NCBI GenBank assembly: GCA_946482325.1
Contig: CAMLRA010000006.1
Location: 1-64,000 of the forward strand
Direction: 5' to 3'
Source: an uncultured Chromatiaceae bacterium
GTDB lineage: Bacteria; Pseudomonadota; Gammaproteobacteria; Enterobacterales; Alteromonadaceae
Length of the DNA stretch: 64,000 bases
Shown here piece by piece: positions 51,593-60,671 of this stretch. The first letter of the stretch is position 1, and the number at the start of each line of letters is the position of its first letter. A model generated the notes under the pieces. It was not told where the DNA came from. It saw nothing but the letters and a program-made list of their open reading frames with translations, and ran no database searches. Position numbers and translations under genes: made by a program.

Positions 51593-53488
51593 TCAGAATC
51601 TGTTACTGACTTTCAGCTCAATCTCCCAGCTGTCGACGCCGGGCGCACTCGTCATTGGGGTCGACAAATCGATGTGCACCACGTGGTTGTTGCTGGATTT
51701 GGACGAATAAATCCGCATGCCAACGCCGACACTGCCGAGCCAGCGGTCGGTCAGGTTTTGCCGTAATAGGTCGCTGTTGCTACGGTAGATGGCATCCATG
51801 GGCGGCGGCGGAGCCATCGGTGTCAGCATATCCAGGCCCGGTGGCAGCGCGAAGCGCGCCGCGATGGCTGCCGGATTCAGTTGTGCCGGGTCAGCGACAG
51901 TACCGCCATTAACTCGGCCGAGGTCGGCAAAAGCGACAAAACCAACATCAAGCATTTTGTACAGGTTGATACGCGGATACCAGCGCAGCTCGCTGGTCAG
52001 CACCGTTTTACTGATGCCGTGCTGATACTGCAGTGGATAACCGCGCAGCCCGCTGTCACCGCCGAGTTCCAGCGGCAGGTCGGCAAAATTGCGGTTACGC
52101 CGCGTCAGTTCGGCTTTGTTATACCAGGTAAAATCGCGATTGAGCTGATAAAAATCTTCCGCCTGAAAGCGCCATTCGCGTAAATCACCGCCTTGCAGGC
52201 CATCGATGAAATCAACACCGCCTTCGAGTAACACCAGATGCTGGCGATCGCCAAAACCTTTGCTGCTGTGACCAATCAGCCGGTACCCCAGTGACGTGTC
52301 CGCCTGCAGTTTACTGCTTTGTACGCCGGCTTTCAGACTATGGTGCCAGCCGAGATTCACATCCTCGGCGCGGTCAATAAACAGGATGTCCTGCAACACC
52401 CGGTAATCATGCTGTTTGTATTCAACACCGACCCAGGGATAAGCCCAGCTGCGGTCTTGTGGTAACGCCAGCGTGGGTTGGCCGGGCATTAACAGCTGCG
52501 ACGCCGGTGCAAAACGCCAGTCTTCACTGAGTATGCCGGCCAACAGCCGGGTCGAGGCGTGGTCCTGATAAGACCACAACATGCCGGCGCTGAGGTCGAT
52601 GCGGCGGTGATCAGTTTCAAAGATATTTTCCAGCGCGCCGTTATGAAATACCTGGGTTTGTTGCAGGTCGCTCAGCCATTCCGTGCGGTACATCCAGCGA
52701 CTGTCGTCCTGATAAAACGGCTTTTCCAGTTGCAGCTGCTGTACATGACCGTCGTCATTGTTGGTCCATTCAGCGGTCAGGTAGCTGTGAGCAAACCAGT
52801 CGTCACCGGCTGAGTCAGTGACCAGCGACAGCGGCATCTCCAGTTTAAATTCGTAGCCGCTGCGCTGGGCGTCACTTTGGTATTTCACTGAGGTGCGCAC
52901 CCCGAAACCGAGGAAATTATCTTCTTTAAAACCAAATGCATACTTGTTCTGGCCGCCACTGCGGCCGAGACCAAAAGAAGGCAGCAAGCTCCAGTTGTCT
53001 GACGTTTCCACCACCACGTCATAACTTTGGTCGGCGTTGCAGGTCGGGCTTAACCGCACTTTGGCATCATGCAGATATGATTTGTTGCGCAGCAAGCGTT
53101 CGGCTTCCGCCAGATCGCTGACGCTGATTTCCTCGCCGCTGGCAAAAGGTAATTCGCGTTTGACTGTGTCGGGACGGGTGGTGACGTGCGCCCAGTTAGC
53201 AAAATGGTGCAGCCAAATGGCATCAGCATCTTCGACAAAAATCGGCTCAGTGCGAATGTGGATTTGGCCGACGCGGATGCGGCGGTCATCGGGAGTGGTT
53301 GCTGCCGCGTCTTTGTTGTCTTTGCTGCGGGCTGGTTTTTTATGGAGCCAGTCACAGAACAATTCACTGGAGACTGGCTCCACTTGTTGTGGGGTTTCGC
53401 CGGCAACAGCGCCGCCTGAGACGAACAGCAAAGGGGCCATTGCGCTGCAAAGTGCACAATGCAACACCGATAAACGCAGGGACTGCAT
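51593..53488 (-). CDS. BamA/TamA-like outer-membrane protein (Omp85 superfamily)
   Basis: 631 residues. Signal peptide; one POTRA-like domain (about 70-155, ending RNKSYLHDAKVRL); and a 16-strand barrel of the surface-antigen (D15) type with the conserved RGY loop in LRGYPLQYQ and a C-terminal aromatic strand (WEIELKVSNRF). A single POTRA distinguishes it from BamA (five) and TamA (three). AGGAGGT before the ATG overlaps the eptA stop (2-bp gap), so it belongs to the pap2-eptA operon. The substrate is unknown: insertion of an envelope protein or lipid-linked export is possible. Confidence 0.85.
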   Translation of the reverse strand: MQSLRLSVLHCALCSAMAPLLFVSGGAVAGETPQQVEPVSSELFCDWLHKKPARSKDNKDAAATTPDDRRIRVGQIHIRTEPIFVEDADAIWLHHFANWAHVTTRPDTVKRELPFASGEEISVSDLAEAERLLRNKSYLHDAKVRLSPTCNADQSYDVVVETSDNWSLLPSFGLGRSGGQNKYAFGFKEDNFLGFGVRTSVKYQSDAQRSGYEFKLEMPLSLVTDSAGDDWFAHSYLTAEWTNNDDGHVQQLQLEKPFYQDDSRWMYRTEWLSDLQQTQVFHNGALENIFETDHRRIDLSAGMLWSYQDHASTRLLAGILSEDWRFAPASQLLMPGQPTLALPQDRSWAYPWVGVEYKQHDYRVLQDILFIDRAEDVNLGWHHSLKAGVQSSKLQADTSLGYRLIGHSSKGFGDRQHLVLLEGGVDFIDGLQGGDLREWRFQAEDFYQLNRDFTWYNKAELTRRNRNFADLPLELGGDSGLRGYPLQYQHGISKTVLTSELRWYPRINLYKMLDVGFVAFADLGRVNGGTVADPAQLNPAAIAARFALPPGLDMLTPMAPPPPMDAIYRSNSDLLRQNLTDRWLGSVGVGMRIYSSKSSNNHVVHIDLSTPMTSAPGVDSWEIELKVSNRF

Positions 53489-53490
53489 AC

Positions 53491-55173
53491 TTACCTCCTG
53501 CTGCAGGCAGCAAACAGATTCAGTTCGGGCCGGAAGTCGGTACTTGCACGGCTAAACAATACCGGCAAGCTATGAAATAAATGGTCGTGGCTAAGCGTCT
53601 GTTTTTGCTGCTTCTTCAGACAATCATAACTCAGCCGCGGGCCGTTTGCTGCCCCATGTTCTGACCCAAAATGCTGAGCAAAACTTTGTGACATCCACCA
53701 AATCAACGGGACGCCGGTTTGTGCTTTGGGAGCCATCCAATACGGCAGACCATGCAGGTACACGCCGTTTTCACCGAGCGATTCGCCGTGATCAGAAACA
53801 TACATCATGGCGCTGTCCGGTATTTGCTGCAGCTGCCCAATGACACTGGCAACTAAGTTGTCGGTCGCCAGCAAGCTGTTGTCATAAGCATTGATAATAT
53901 GTTGTGGTGGGCAGTGATTCAGTTCTTTGTCGGTGCATTCCGGGCCAAATACTTTTTGCTGCACTGTACTTCTGCGGAAATATTCCGGGCCGTGGCTGCC
54001 AAGCTGGTGCAGCACAATAATCCGGTCTTTGCCTGTCGGCTGTGCCAGTTCGCGCTGCAGTGCCTGTAGCAGGATGGCGTCGGTGCAACCTTCGGCCTGG
54101 CATTCGGGTAATTCAAATAACATCTCGTGTTTGACCCGGTCACAAACGCCTTTGCAGCCGGAATTATTGTCATACCAGCTAACGTCCACACCGCTGCTTT
54201 GCAGAATATCCAGCACATTGCTGCTGTTTTTGGCGGTGGTTTCGTCATAGTGCTCGCGGCCCATCCAGGAGAACATACAAGGCACTGAATGCGCGGTGGC
54301 GGTGCCACAGGAACTGACCTGACTGAAGCTAATGACCGGTAACTGGCTTAACCGCGGATTAGTCGGCCGGCTGTAACCATTCAGTTGAAAATGGTCAGCG
54401 CGGGCGGTTTCACCAAGCACCAACACCAGGGTTCTGGGGGCTGCTGTGGGGGCCAGATTGCGTACATCAGTACCAAGCACCTGAAAAGTGGGCGGAAAAT
54501 GCGCCGCAATTTGTTGTTTGGTCACAGAAATACTGGCCGACAGCGGGCTGATGGGCAAGGCGAAGAACTTTACGTCGCGGTAGTTACGGAAAAAGCTGGC
54601 AAGTTCTGCATATTGCGTTGCGGCCACAGCGCCGATGCCGCTTAACAGCAATAGCAGCGTCAGCAACCACTGGGCGGCACCACGACGCCAGGATTGGCTT
54701 TTAAACACAATTTTTAAGTTGAGCCAGCCAAGCAGCACTAGCCAGCCGGCAGTGGTAACAATTAAATCCGGATTGAGCAAACCGCTGGCTTCGGCAACGT
54801 CAGTTTCCAGCACGTTTTGCAACATTGACCGGTCAATCACAGTGCCAAAGTGGCTGATAAAATAATGGCTGATGGCTGCGATGAGAAACAATCCAGACAG
54901 CAAACCCCGTTGCAGTCGTGGTAAACCCGGCAGGCTCAGCAATACAAACACCAGACTATTCAGTAACCACAAAACCAGCAGCAGAACTGCCTGCAGGCCA
55001 TACTGCCCCGGGATTTTTTGCTGCACTTGCGCCAGAAAGGGGGCGCAAAAAAGCACAGTGCTGAGTGCAGCCAGTAGCAGCGCATAGACGCGTGGTTGCA
55101 GGGTAAAACGCGCGGTTTTGCTTAAGAAAAAACTTTGGGTGCGTTGTAGCCAACTGATAGCTAAACCTGTCAT
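53491..55173 (-). CDS. eptA: Phosphoethanolamine-lipid A transferase (EptA/MCR-like)
   Basis: 560 residues. Five N-terminal helices (about 20-200), then a periplasmic alkaline-phosphatase-superfamily domain. The nucleophilic Thr lies in VLGETARADH (about 256), with SVSDHGESLGENGVYLHG-like zinc residues (VSDHGES) and the Cys pairs CGTATAHSVPC, CKGVC and CQAEGC. It transfers phosphoethanolamine from PE to lipid A, lowering polymyxin affinity. ATG 55173 overlaps the pap2 stop (ATGA). Chromosomal MCR-like genes of this type are the origin of mobile mcr genes; here nothing mobile is adjacent. Confidence 0.92.
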   Translation of the reverse strand: MTGLAISWLQRTQSFFLSKTARFTLQPRVYALLLAALSTVLFCAPFLAQVQQKIPGQYGLQAVLLLVLWLLNSLVFVLLSLPGLPRLQRGLLSGLFLIAAISHYFISHFGTVIDRSMLQNVLETDVAEASGLLNPDLIVTTAGWLVLLGWLNLKIVFKSQSWRRGAAQWLLTLLLLLSGIGAVAATQYAELASFFRNYRDVKFFALPISPLSASISVTKQQIAAHFPPTFQVLGTDVRNLAPTAAPRTLVLVLGETARADHFQLNGYSRPTNPRLSQLPVISFSQVSSCGTATAHSVPCMFSWMGREHYDETTAKNSSNVLDILQSSGVDVSWYDNNSGCKGVCDRVKHEMLFELPECQAEGCTDAILLQALQRELAQPTGKDRIIVLHQLGSHGPEYFRRSTVQQKVFGPECTDKELNHCPPQHIINAYDNSLLATDNLVASVIGQLQQIPDSAMMYVSDHGESLGENGVYLHGLPYWMAPKAQTGVPLIWWMSQSFAQHFGSEHGAANGPRLSYDCLKKQQKQTLSHDHLFHSLPVLFSRASTDFRPELNLFAACSRR

Positions 55174-55961
55174 GACAAGGTTCCTTGTCTTGTGATGGCT
55201 GTATGACCCGGTGACAGCATGAGTTTGATTTTGTCGCGCAGCAGAGGCCAATAAGCGCACAGGCACGCCATGCTCCAACACCACAACGCACTGGCGATGT
55301 CGTGCGAGATAAAATGGGCGCCGCGCAATTGCTGTACCAATCCAAGAATCAATCCGAGTGAAATGCTAAAAATCAGCGCAGGACGAGCCAGTCGTGGATA
55401 CAGTTGTAAGCAAAAGAAGTACAAACCGAGCCAGGCGAAACCGATGCTGGCATGGCCGGCCGGAAAACAAGCGTTGGGCGCGCGGTTAGCAGGCCAGCTG
55501 CTGAACAGACCGGTAAATTGCTGAGTACCACCAAAGGCTTGTAGATCCCAGGGGCAATCCATCGGCAAGCTGTGTTTCATCAGCGCCACACCAGCCAGAC
55601 TGAGCGTCAGGCTCAGTAATAAACGGCCATGCGCCTGCTGGTGGCTGCGCGTCCAGCTGCTTGCCTGGTGAGGGACTGCCACGCCACGCACCCGGCGATA
55701 TTGCTGCAGACAAAGCCTAAGCAAAAAATGCAGCAACAAAGCGGCGATAAGCCATTGATTTAATGTGCGTGCGCCCTGGTGCATCACATCTTCGGTCAGC
55801 CAATGATGCTGCAAAGCCCAGCTCTGGCCTTGCAACTGATACCAAAACGCGCTGAGCGCAAAATCAAGGTCCAAGCCGTAAAACAGACTAAACAGCACGG
55901 TCAGCGCCAGTAAAGGGCGCAGCAACAGTTGTTTGACAGATGGAAAGGCTGACAGCGACAC
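55170..55961 (-). CDS. PAP2-family membrane phosphatase
   Basis: 263 residues and six helices. The PAP2 triad is visible: MKHSLPMDCPWDL (motif 1 with Lys; the CPWDL-x-FGG variant), CFPAGHAS (motif 2) and RGAHFISHDIAS (motif 3). It probably dephosphorylates a lipid phosphate in the outer leaflet of the inner membrane, such as undecaprenyl pyrophosphate or diacylglycerol phosphate left after EptA action. GTG 55961 with GGAG six bases upstream is chosen; TTG 55973 would straddle that SD. First gene of the pap2-eptA-Omp85 operon. Confidence 0.88.
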   Translation of the reverse strand: MSLSAFPSVKQLLLRPLLALTVLFSLFYGLDLDFALSAFWYQLQGQSWALQHHWLTEDVMHQGARTLNQWLIAALLLHFLLRLCLQQYRRVRGVAVPHQASSWTRSHQQAHGRLLLSLTLSLAGVALMKHSLPMDCPWDLQAFGGTQQFTGLFSSWPANRAPNACFPAGHASIGFAWLGLYFFCLQLYPRLARPALIFSISLGLILGLVQQLRGAHFISHDIASALWCWSMACLCAYWPLLRDKIKLMLSPGHTAITRQGTLS

Positions 55962-56120
55962 ACAATACTCCAACAGACAGCAGGCTATTGCACGCAGCCT
56001 AGTGGGGTAGTCTTAAAGTAAACTTAAGTAAACAAATTATCTGCGGTGGTGCAGCACAGGGCGAGAAAGCCGGTGTTGAAAGTTTATTTTGCAGGTGAAT
56101 GTCAGAAGGTCAGTGTTAAA

Positions 56121-56146
56121 GGTCGGTGGCGCTTTGCTGACCGACC
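56121..56146. repeat. Short intergenic inverted repeat
   Basis: GGTCGGT (56121-56127) and ACCGACC (56140-56146) form a 7-bp stem around GGCGCTTTGCTG; a partial copy AGGTCAGTG precedes it. Stems of this kind with a trailing CCTACG are frequent intergenic hairpins in this group. Nothing else is seen between the pap2 promoter region and the deacetylase stop. Confidence 0.4.
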
Positions 56147-56181
56147 CTACGAAATACAGAAGCTGGGTGATGCCGGCCGCG

Positions 56182-57009
56182 TTAGCGGATTTTCTTTTGC
56201 TGTGCTTGGACATGCAGCATCAGGTTTAAAAAAGTATCAGTCCAGTATTCATCTTGATGACTGACCAGGAACTGCAGCAACTCGGCATGTGCTGCCGCAG
56301 AGATTTGCAGATGGTCACCGCCGATGCCATGGAAAGTGAAATTGACCATAGTGCCTTTAGCGCCTGCGGCTTTGACCCAAGCGATCAGTTGCGCGCCTGT
56401 CACATCACTCGGTGCTATCACCGGCACGGCGTGGATATTCAGCCGCTGCATATCCGCCACTACACCACCGACCGTGGTTTTCATTGCGACAAAATCCTCA
56501 GTTAACAGCGGTAAATACGGCGTGCCAGCAGCCAGTTGATCGGTGCAGGGCGCGGTGAAAGTGCGTTGGGTGTGGCCGTCGATCGCCTGTAAAAAGGCGT
56601 TACCCAAGCGGATTTCGGCCACTAACCGTGCTGCCGGAGTTTGGTCTAAATCGCGGTCGGGGCTTACCCAATCCCGGTTCGGCAGTGATTTTGCGCATTG
56701 ATGAAACAGCGAATGATTCCCCAGTTCATGGCCCTGCGCTGCAGCCGCGCGCCAGTCGGCCAGGCGACTTTGAATGGTATTTGCCGACAGCGGCAGATAA
56801 AAACTGCCTTTAAGACCTGCCGCATTTAATTGCGGGATGGCGGTATCGAGCTGGCTTGGCAGCGCATCGTCATACGCCAGGCTCACTGCCGCTTTGGCGC
56901 CATTGGGCCAGCTGAAGCTGGTGTTTGCGTTGGCTGTCGAAAGCAGCAGACTGGTTGTGGTAAAAACCACGGAGAGCAAGAACCGGCGCATAGTGGGTAA
57001 AACAGACAT
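56182..57009 (-). CDS. Secreted polysaccharide deacetylase-like protein
   Basis: 275 residues. ATG 57009 follows AAGGA by eight bases. Signal peptide to about residue 28, then a NodB-type barrel: AVSLAYDDALPSQLD (the usual Asp-Asp of TFDDG) and GHELGNHSLFHQC (H-x3-H zinc site, one residue changed from HxxxxH). NodB-family enzymes remove acetyl groups from GlcNAc polymers or xylan; the variant motifs make the substrate uncertain. Monocistronic; periplasmic by signal peptide. Confidence 0.82.
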   Translation of the reverse strand: MSVLPTMRRFLLSVVFTTTSLLLSTANANTSFSWPNGAKAAVSLAYDDALPSQLDTAIPQLNAAGLKGSFYLPLSANTIQSRLADWRAAAAQGHELGNHSLFHQCAKSLPNRDWVSPDRDLDQTPAARLVAEIRLGNAFLQAIDGHTQRTFTAPCTDQLAAGTPYLPLLTEDFVAMKTTVGGVVADMQRLNIHAVPVIAPSDVTGAQLIAWVKAAGAKGTMVNFTFHGIGGDHLQISAAAHAELLQFLVSHQDEYWTDTFLNLMLHVQAQQKKIR

Positions 57010-57239
57010 TGCAGCATTCCTTGGTTGCATGACTTGGCAGAGGGCGTGATTAACTTAACTGAATCTTGCCGGGCCGCCAACCTGCGGTATGGTGTTGGCT
57101 GCTGTTGACCTGAGTGTTGTGTTGGCCGGTCGGTGCCTGCAGTCAAATCCTGTAACGAAAAACCCGCCGTCGCGCTCGCTGTGCATGCTAAGTTAAGCCT
57201 TCAGGTACTTGAGAGTGCTGACACCAGTGGAGTCTGAAC

Positions 57240-58592
57240 GTGAAAATTGGCTGGTTTTCCTGTGGTATCGCGTTGCTCTGTGTCATGTCCGGTGCGACGA
57301 CTGGCTATGCACAGGAATACCCGCGTGAGCTGAAGTTTGCGCCGGTCGAACGGCAGATCTGGCAGCTGACGATGCAGCGGCCGCTTGCGCCAACGCCAAA
57401 CATTCCCGAAAGTCTTCAGCAGCTTCCCGCAGCAGAAACGCCGGCCTGGTGGTGGCTGCAACGCTGCCGTTTTGCCCTGCAAACCGGCGACAAAACCACG
57501 CTGGACAGTGCCCGCGCTGCGTTAAAACAACTGGAAAATCAAAATGCTGCCAATGAGTTTGCCGGCAGCGCCGCCGGTTACAAATGCCAGCAACTGAGTA
57601 AATTCAGTGCCGGCGAGTCAATGGACACCCGACAACTGAGTTTTCTCGCCTATCACAGCCTGTCCGAGCGCGATGCGCCGGCGCTGCATGCCTGGATTGG
57701 GCTTGATTATGCCCGCGATGCGCTGCAAAGCGGTTTTTATGACAGTGCCGCCAATGCCATTGGCTTGGTGCTGAGTATTGCCCGGCGTAATCAGTTGCCA
57801 CAGCTCGAAGCCGACAGTCTGGTGGTGCAGGCTGAGATCCAGCATGCAGCAGGTCAGGTACCGGAAGCCTTGCGCACGATCAATCAGGCATTACCGCTGC
57901 AAACTGACCCACGCCAGCTGCAGCGCTTACAGCTGACGCAGGCGGAGCTTCTGCTGACCACAGGGCGCCAGCAGGAAGCGCAGGCCTTATATCAAACGCT
58001 GTGGCAACAACGATTTTTACCAGCCGGGATGGCGTTGTTGGCGCTGTATTTACAGCAAAGGCCCGCAGATACAGCGCCGGATTGGCTGCTGCAACTAAGC
58101 AACGAACTGCAACAGCAGGCGGCACATAGTGGCGACCGCGAATCGATAGCCTTAAGCCGGTTACGCCACGCGATGGTGTTGCTGGTCAGCGGTCAACCAG
58201 CGCAGGCGCAGCTGCAGTTTGACGATGCCAGCGGCTGGCTGCTGCAGCACCGGCTGGCTTTGTATGTACCTGAACTGCAACGCTGGGCGCAGCTGCTGGC
58301 AAAACATGGTCAACCACAGGCTGCTTTTGACGCGCTGCTGCAAAATCTGCGCTTGCAACGTCAGTTAGACGCGGACGAACACAACACTCAGGCGCAGCTT
58401 AGCAGCACGTTGTTAATTGCCGAGCAGCGCAGCCGCGAGTTGAAACTGGTGGAGCTACAGCAACAATTACAGCGAAGCCGGGAAGCGACAGAGACTCACG
58501 CTGCACAAATCTGGTGGTTGAGTCTGTTCGCGGCTGCACTGGCGGCTTTGTTATTGTTGTTACTCTGGCATCTGGTCAGGCGACGGGGTTGA
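57240..58592 (+). CDS. Periplasmic TPR protein with C-terminal membrane anchor
   Basis: 450 residues. GTG start with GGAG seven bases upstream; signal peptide (about 1-24); a long helical region with degenerate TPR-like repeats (LDYARDALQSGFYDSAANAI, QAEIQHAAGQVPEALRTINQ); a coiled coil (SRELKLVELQQQLQRSRE, about 395-415); one strong membrane helix (about 425-442); and a three-Arg stop-transfer end RRRG at the C-terminus. The build is that of the sensor half of TPR-GGDEF cyclases, but the protein stops right after the helix with no output domain. Either it is a separate sensor module or the output domain was lost. Confidence 0.7.
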   Translation: MKIGWFSCGIALLCVMSGATTGYAQEYPRELKFAPVERQIWQLTMQRPLAPTPNIPESLQQLPAAETPAWWWLQRCRFALQTGDKTTLDSARAALKQLENQNAANEFAGSAAGYKCQQLSKFSAGESMDTRQLSFLAYHSLSERDAPALHAWIGLDYARDALQSGFYDSAANAIGLVLSIARRNQLPQLEADSLVVQAEIQHAAGQVPEALRTINQALPLQTDPRQLQRLQLTQAELLLTTGRQQEAQALYQTLWQQRFLPAGMALLALYLQQRPADTAPDWLLQLSNELQQQAAHSGDRESIALSRLRHAMVLLVSGQPAQAQLQFDDASGWLLQHRLALYVPELQRWAQLLAKHGQPQAAFDALLQNLRLQRQLDADEHNTQAQLSSTLLIAEQRSRELKLVELQQQLQRSREATETHAAQIWWLSLFAAALAALLLLLLWHLVRRRG

Positions 58593-59096
58593 TTCCTCAG
58601 TCCTGTCGCACCGCACAGTGGCAAAATAAAAATTGCCGCCGTCATCCTGATACTGCGCCTGCGCCTGCGCCTGCGCCTGCAGCTGCAACCCGGCCTGTTG
58701 CAGTAGTTGCTGATAAGTCGCAGCGCCGAGCGACACCGACTCTAAACCGGTCAATACATCGATCCAACGACAAGCCTGCGCCGGTGTACTAAAAAGCCAT
58801 AGTCCACCCGGGGCCAAAGCAGCGGCGACTTTGCGAAACAACTGGCGCTGGGATGCTTCCGGCAATAAAAACAACACCCCGATACAAAGCACGCCGGCAA
58901 AGGGGCGCTGAAAAAAAGCCGACTCTTCCAGCTTTTCACAAGCAACAGTGGCCTGCGGCAACAGCTGCTGATAAGCCGCCGCTAACGTCGGCGACGCATC
59001 AACGCCATACAATTGAAATCCACGCTCAGCCAGCGCTTTACCTAACGGCAAGCCGCTGCCACAGCCAAGGTCCAGCACCGCAAGCCTTGCGCCCAC
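58560..59096 (-). CDS. SAM-dependent methyltransferase, N-terminus displaced by a frameshift
   Basis: 178 residues in this frame. It begins at a GTG inside the upstream gene with the SAM-binding motif VLDLGCGSGLPLG (motif I) and continues through the class I Rossmann fold (YGVDASP, VLCIGVLFLL, PGGLWLFSTP) to FYFATVRC. The part normally before motif I (YETHAAEFRHWREQSS) is encoded in frame at the C-terminus of the upstream GrpB gene, offset by one base. Likely a single fused or adjacent gene broken by a one-base deletion near 59084-59096. The QAQAQAQ stretch comes from a CTGCGC microsatellite. Substrate unknown. Confidence 0.7.
   Translation of the reverse strand: MGARLAVLDLGCGSGLPLGKALAERGFQLYGVDASPTLAAAYQQLLPQATVACEKLEESAFFQRPFAGVLCIGVLFLLPEASQRQLFRKVAAALAPGGLWLFSTPAQACRWIDVLTGLESVSLGAATYQQLLQQAGLQLQAQAQAQAQYQDDGGNFYFATVRCDRTEESTPSPDQMPE
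58653..58680. repeat. CTGCGC hexanucleotide tandem repeat
   Basis: 4.7 perfect units within the methyltransferase C-terminal helix, encoding alternating Gln-Ala. Being a multiple of three, copy-number change would lengthen the helix without shifting frame. Confidence 0.8.
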
Positions 59097-59719
59097 TGCA
59101 ACACAGTCGCCACGCCGATTGACGATTGCTCGCGCCAGTGGCGAAACTCTGCGGCGTGAGTTTCATAGCCGTTGGCGGGGTCAGTTGCCTGCAGCGCCTG
59201 TTGCAACAGTTGCGTGACAAAGTGGTCTTTGCCGGCCTGATAACTGTGAGTGTCACTGGGGAATTGCCGGGCAAGTCGCTGTTTGAGTGCTGAGTATTCT
59301 GCGGCAGCGCCTGGGTTTTGCCGCAAGTAGTCACGTAGCGTCAGATGCTGGCCGACCTGCGGTGCGCCACGAACAAAAACGTGTAAATGATGACTGCGCT
59401 GGTTACTGCCTGGCGCTGTATTTCTATAAAAATAACGTCGCCCGCTGATGCCGTTTTCGCCTTTGGCGATATACCCCAGGCTGGCTAAAGCGGCAGCTTT
59501 GGTATCAAATTCGCTTAAATCAGTGACTTCTAACAGCAGATCTATAATGGGTTTGGCAGCAAGGCCGGGCACTGCAGTGCTGCCGATATGATGCAGCGCC
59601 AGTGCAGTCGTGCCAAGAGCCGCGAGAATGCTGGCTTGTTCAGTGGCAAAAACTGCAGGCCAGTGAGTTTGATAAGGAATCACCATCACGCTGCGCTTTG
59701 GCTCTGACTTGTTTTGCAT
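59042..59719 (-). CDS. GrpB-family protein fused to a methyltransferase N-terminus
   Basis: 225 residues. The first ~175 are GrpB-like (nucleotidyltransferase-fold): LHHIGSTAVPGLAAKPIIDLLL, GRRYFYRN and HLHVFV are the family hallmarks. The last ~45 (NGYETHAAEFRHWREQSS, IGVATVLQWAQ) are the start of a methyltransferase whose body lies in the next frame. The GrpB function is unclear (UPF0157); related proteins often sit beside methyltransferases or acetyltransferases. ATG 59719 is three bases past the ampR stop; the operon order is ampR, grpB-like, methyltransferase. Confidence 0.75.
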   Translation of the reverse strand: MQNKSEPKRSVMVIPYQTHWPAVFATEQASILAALGTTALALHHIGSTAVPGLAAKPIIDLLLEVTDLSEFDTKAAALASLGYIAKGENGISGRRYFYRNTAPGSNQRSHHLHVFVRGAPQVGQHLTLRDYLRQNPGAAAEYSALKQRLARQFPSDTHSYQAGKDHFVTQLLQQALQATDPANGYETHAAEFRHWREQSSIGVATVLQWAQGLRCWTLAVAAACR

Positions 59720-59721
59720 GT

Positions 59722-60630
59722 TTAAGCCCCGTTGTTGCTGATCTGATGCTCGGTGCTTGCTACCAGTTCGCTGCACAGCCACTGCGCAAATTCGCGCATG
59801 GCGCTGGTTTCTGCTTTGGATTGCAGACGGGTCAGCCAATAACTGCCGAAGCTGATTTCCTGCTGAAATGGCCGCACGATAGCGCCTGTTTGCAGCAAAT
59901 GGCTGAACATTCTGGCCGGTGCTATTGCAATACCGAGACCGGTTTTTGCAGCTTCGAGCATAGTGACACTGGAATCAAACACAATAACCGGATGGGTTGG
60001 CGGTAATTGCGTGCCGCCGGCTTGTTGTAGCCAGGCGGTCCATTCGTCGCGCCGGTACGAGCGCAGCAATGTGTAGTTTAAAAGGTCCGCCGGTTGCTGT
60101 AGCTGTGCAGCGATGTCCGGTGTGCAGAGTGGTGTCAGCGGGCTGTCGCACAGATACTGTGCAGCAGTGCCGTGCCAGGCGCCGTCGCCAAACCGGATGG
60201 CAAAATCCAGGCCTTCGGCGGCGATATCAACACGATTGTTGTTGGTGGAAATTTGCAGCTCAATGTGCGGAAATTTCTGATAAAACGCCTGCAGGCGCGG
60301 CAGTAAAAAACCGATGGCAAAAGTGCCAACCACACCAATTTTCAGTTTTTCCTGCACCTTACGACCCGCAAAATAATCTAACAGCTGGGCGATACGATCA
60401 AAAGACTCATGAAGGACCGGCAGCAGCGTTTCACCTTCCGGCGTCAGCGCCAGCCCGCGGGGTATGCGCAAAAACAGCGGGCAATGCAGTTGATCTTCCA
60501 GCAGTTTTACCTGTTGGCTCACTGCCGAATGCGTCACATTCAGCTCGATAGCGGCATGAGTGAAACTTAAATGCCGGGCGGCAGCTTCAAAAGCGCGCAG
60601 TGATTTCAGTGGGATATAACGACGGGTCAT
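59722..60630 (-). CDS. ampR: AmpR-type LysR regulator of the beta-lactamase
   Basis: 302 residues, very close to AmpR in the N-terminal HTH: IPLKSLRAFEAAARHLSFTH, AAIELNVTHSAVSQQVKLLE and LPVLHESFDRIAQLL. The effector domain keeps the AmpR-like layout that binds muropeptides (activator) or UDP-MurNAc-pentapeptide (repressor). ATG 60630 is used because AmpR proteins start MTR-IPL. Divergent from ampC with a 221-bp shared control region; the standard induction switch is therefore expected. The downstream grpB-like gene follows three bases after the stop. Confidence 0.9.
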   Translation of the reverse strand: MTRRYIPLKSLRAFEAAARHLSFTHAAIELNVTHSAVSQQVKLLEDQLHCPLFLRIPRGLALTPEGETLLPVLHESFDRIAQLLDYFAGRKVQEKLKIGVVGTFAIGFLLPRLQAFYQKFPHIELQISTNNNRVDIAAEGLDFAIRFGDGAWHGTAAQYLCDSPLTPLCTPDIAAQLQQPADLLNYTLLRSYRRDEWTAWLQQAGGTQLPPTHPVIVFDSSVTMLEAAKTGLGIAIAPARMFSHLLQTGAIVRPFQQEISFGSYWLTRLQSKAETSAMREFAQWLCSELVASTEHQISNNGA

Positions 60631-60671
60631 GCAGCTACCTGTTGGTTTATCGACACCCAATCAACCTGAAG

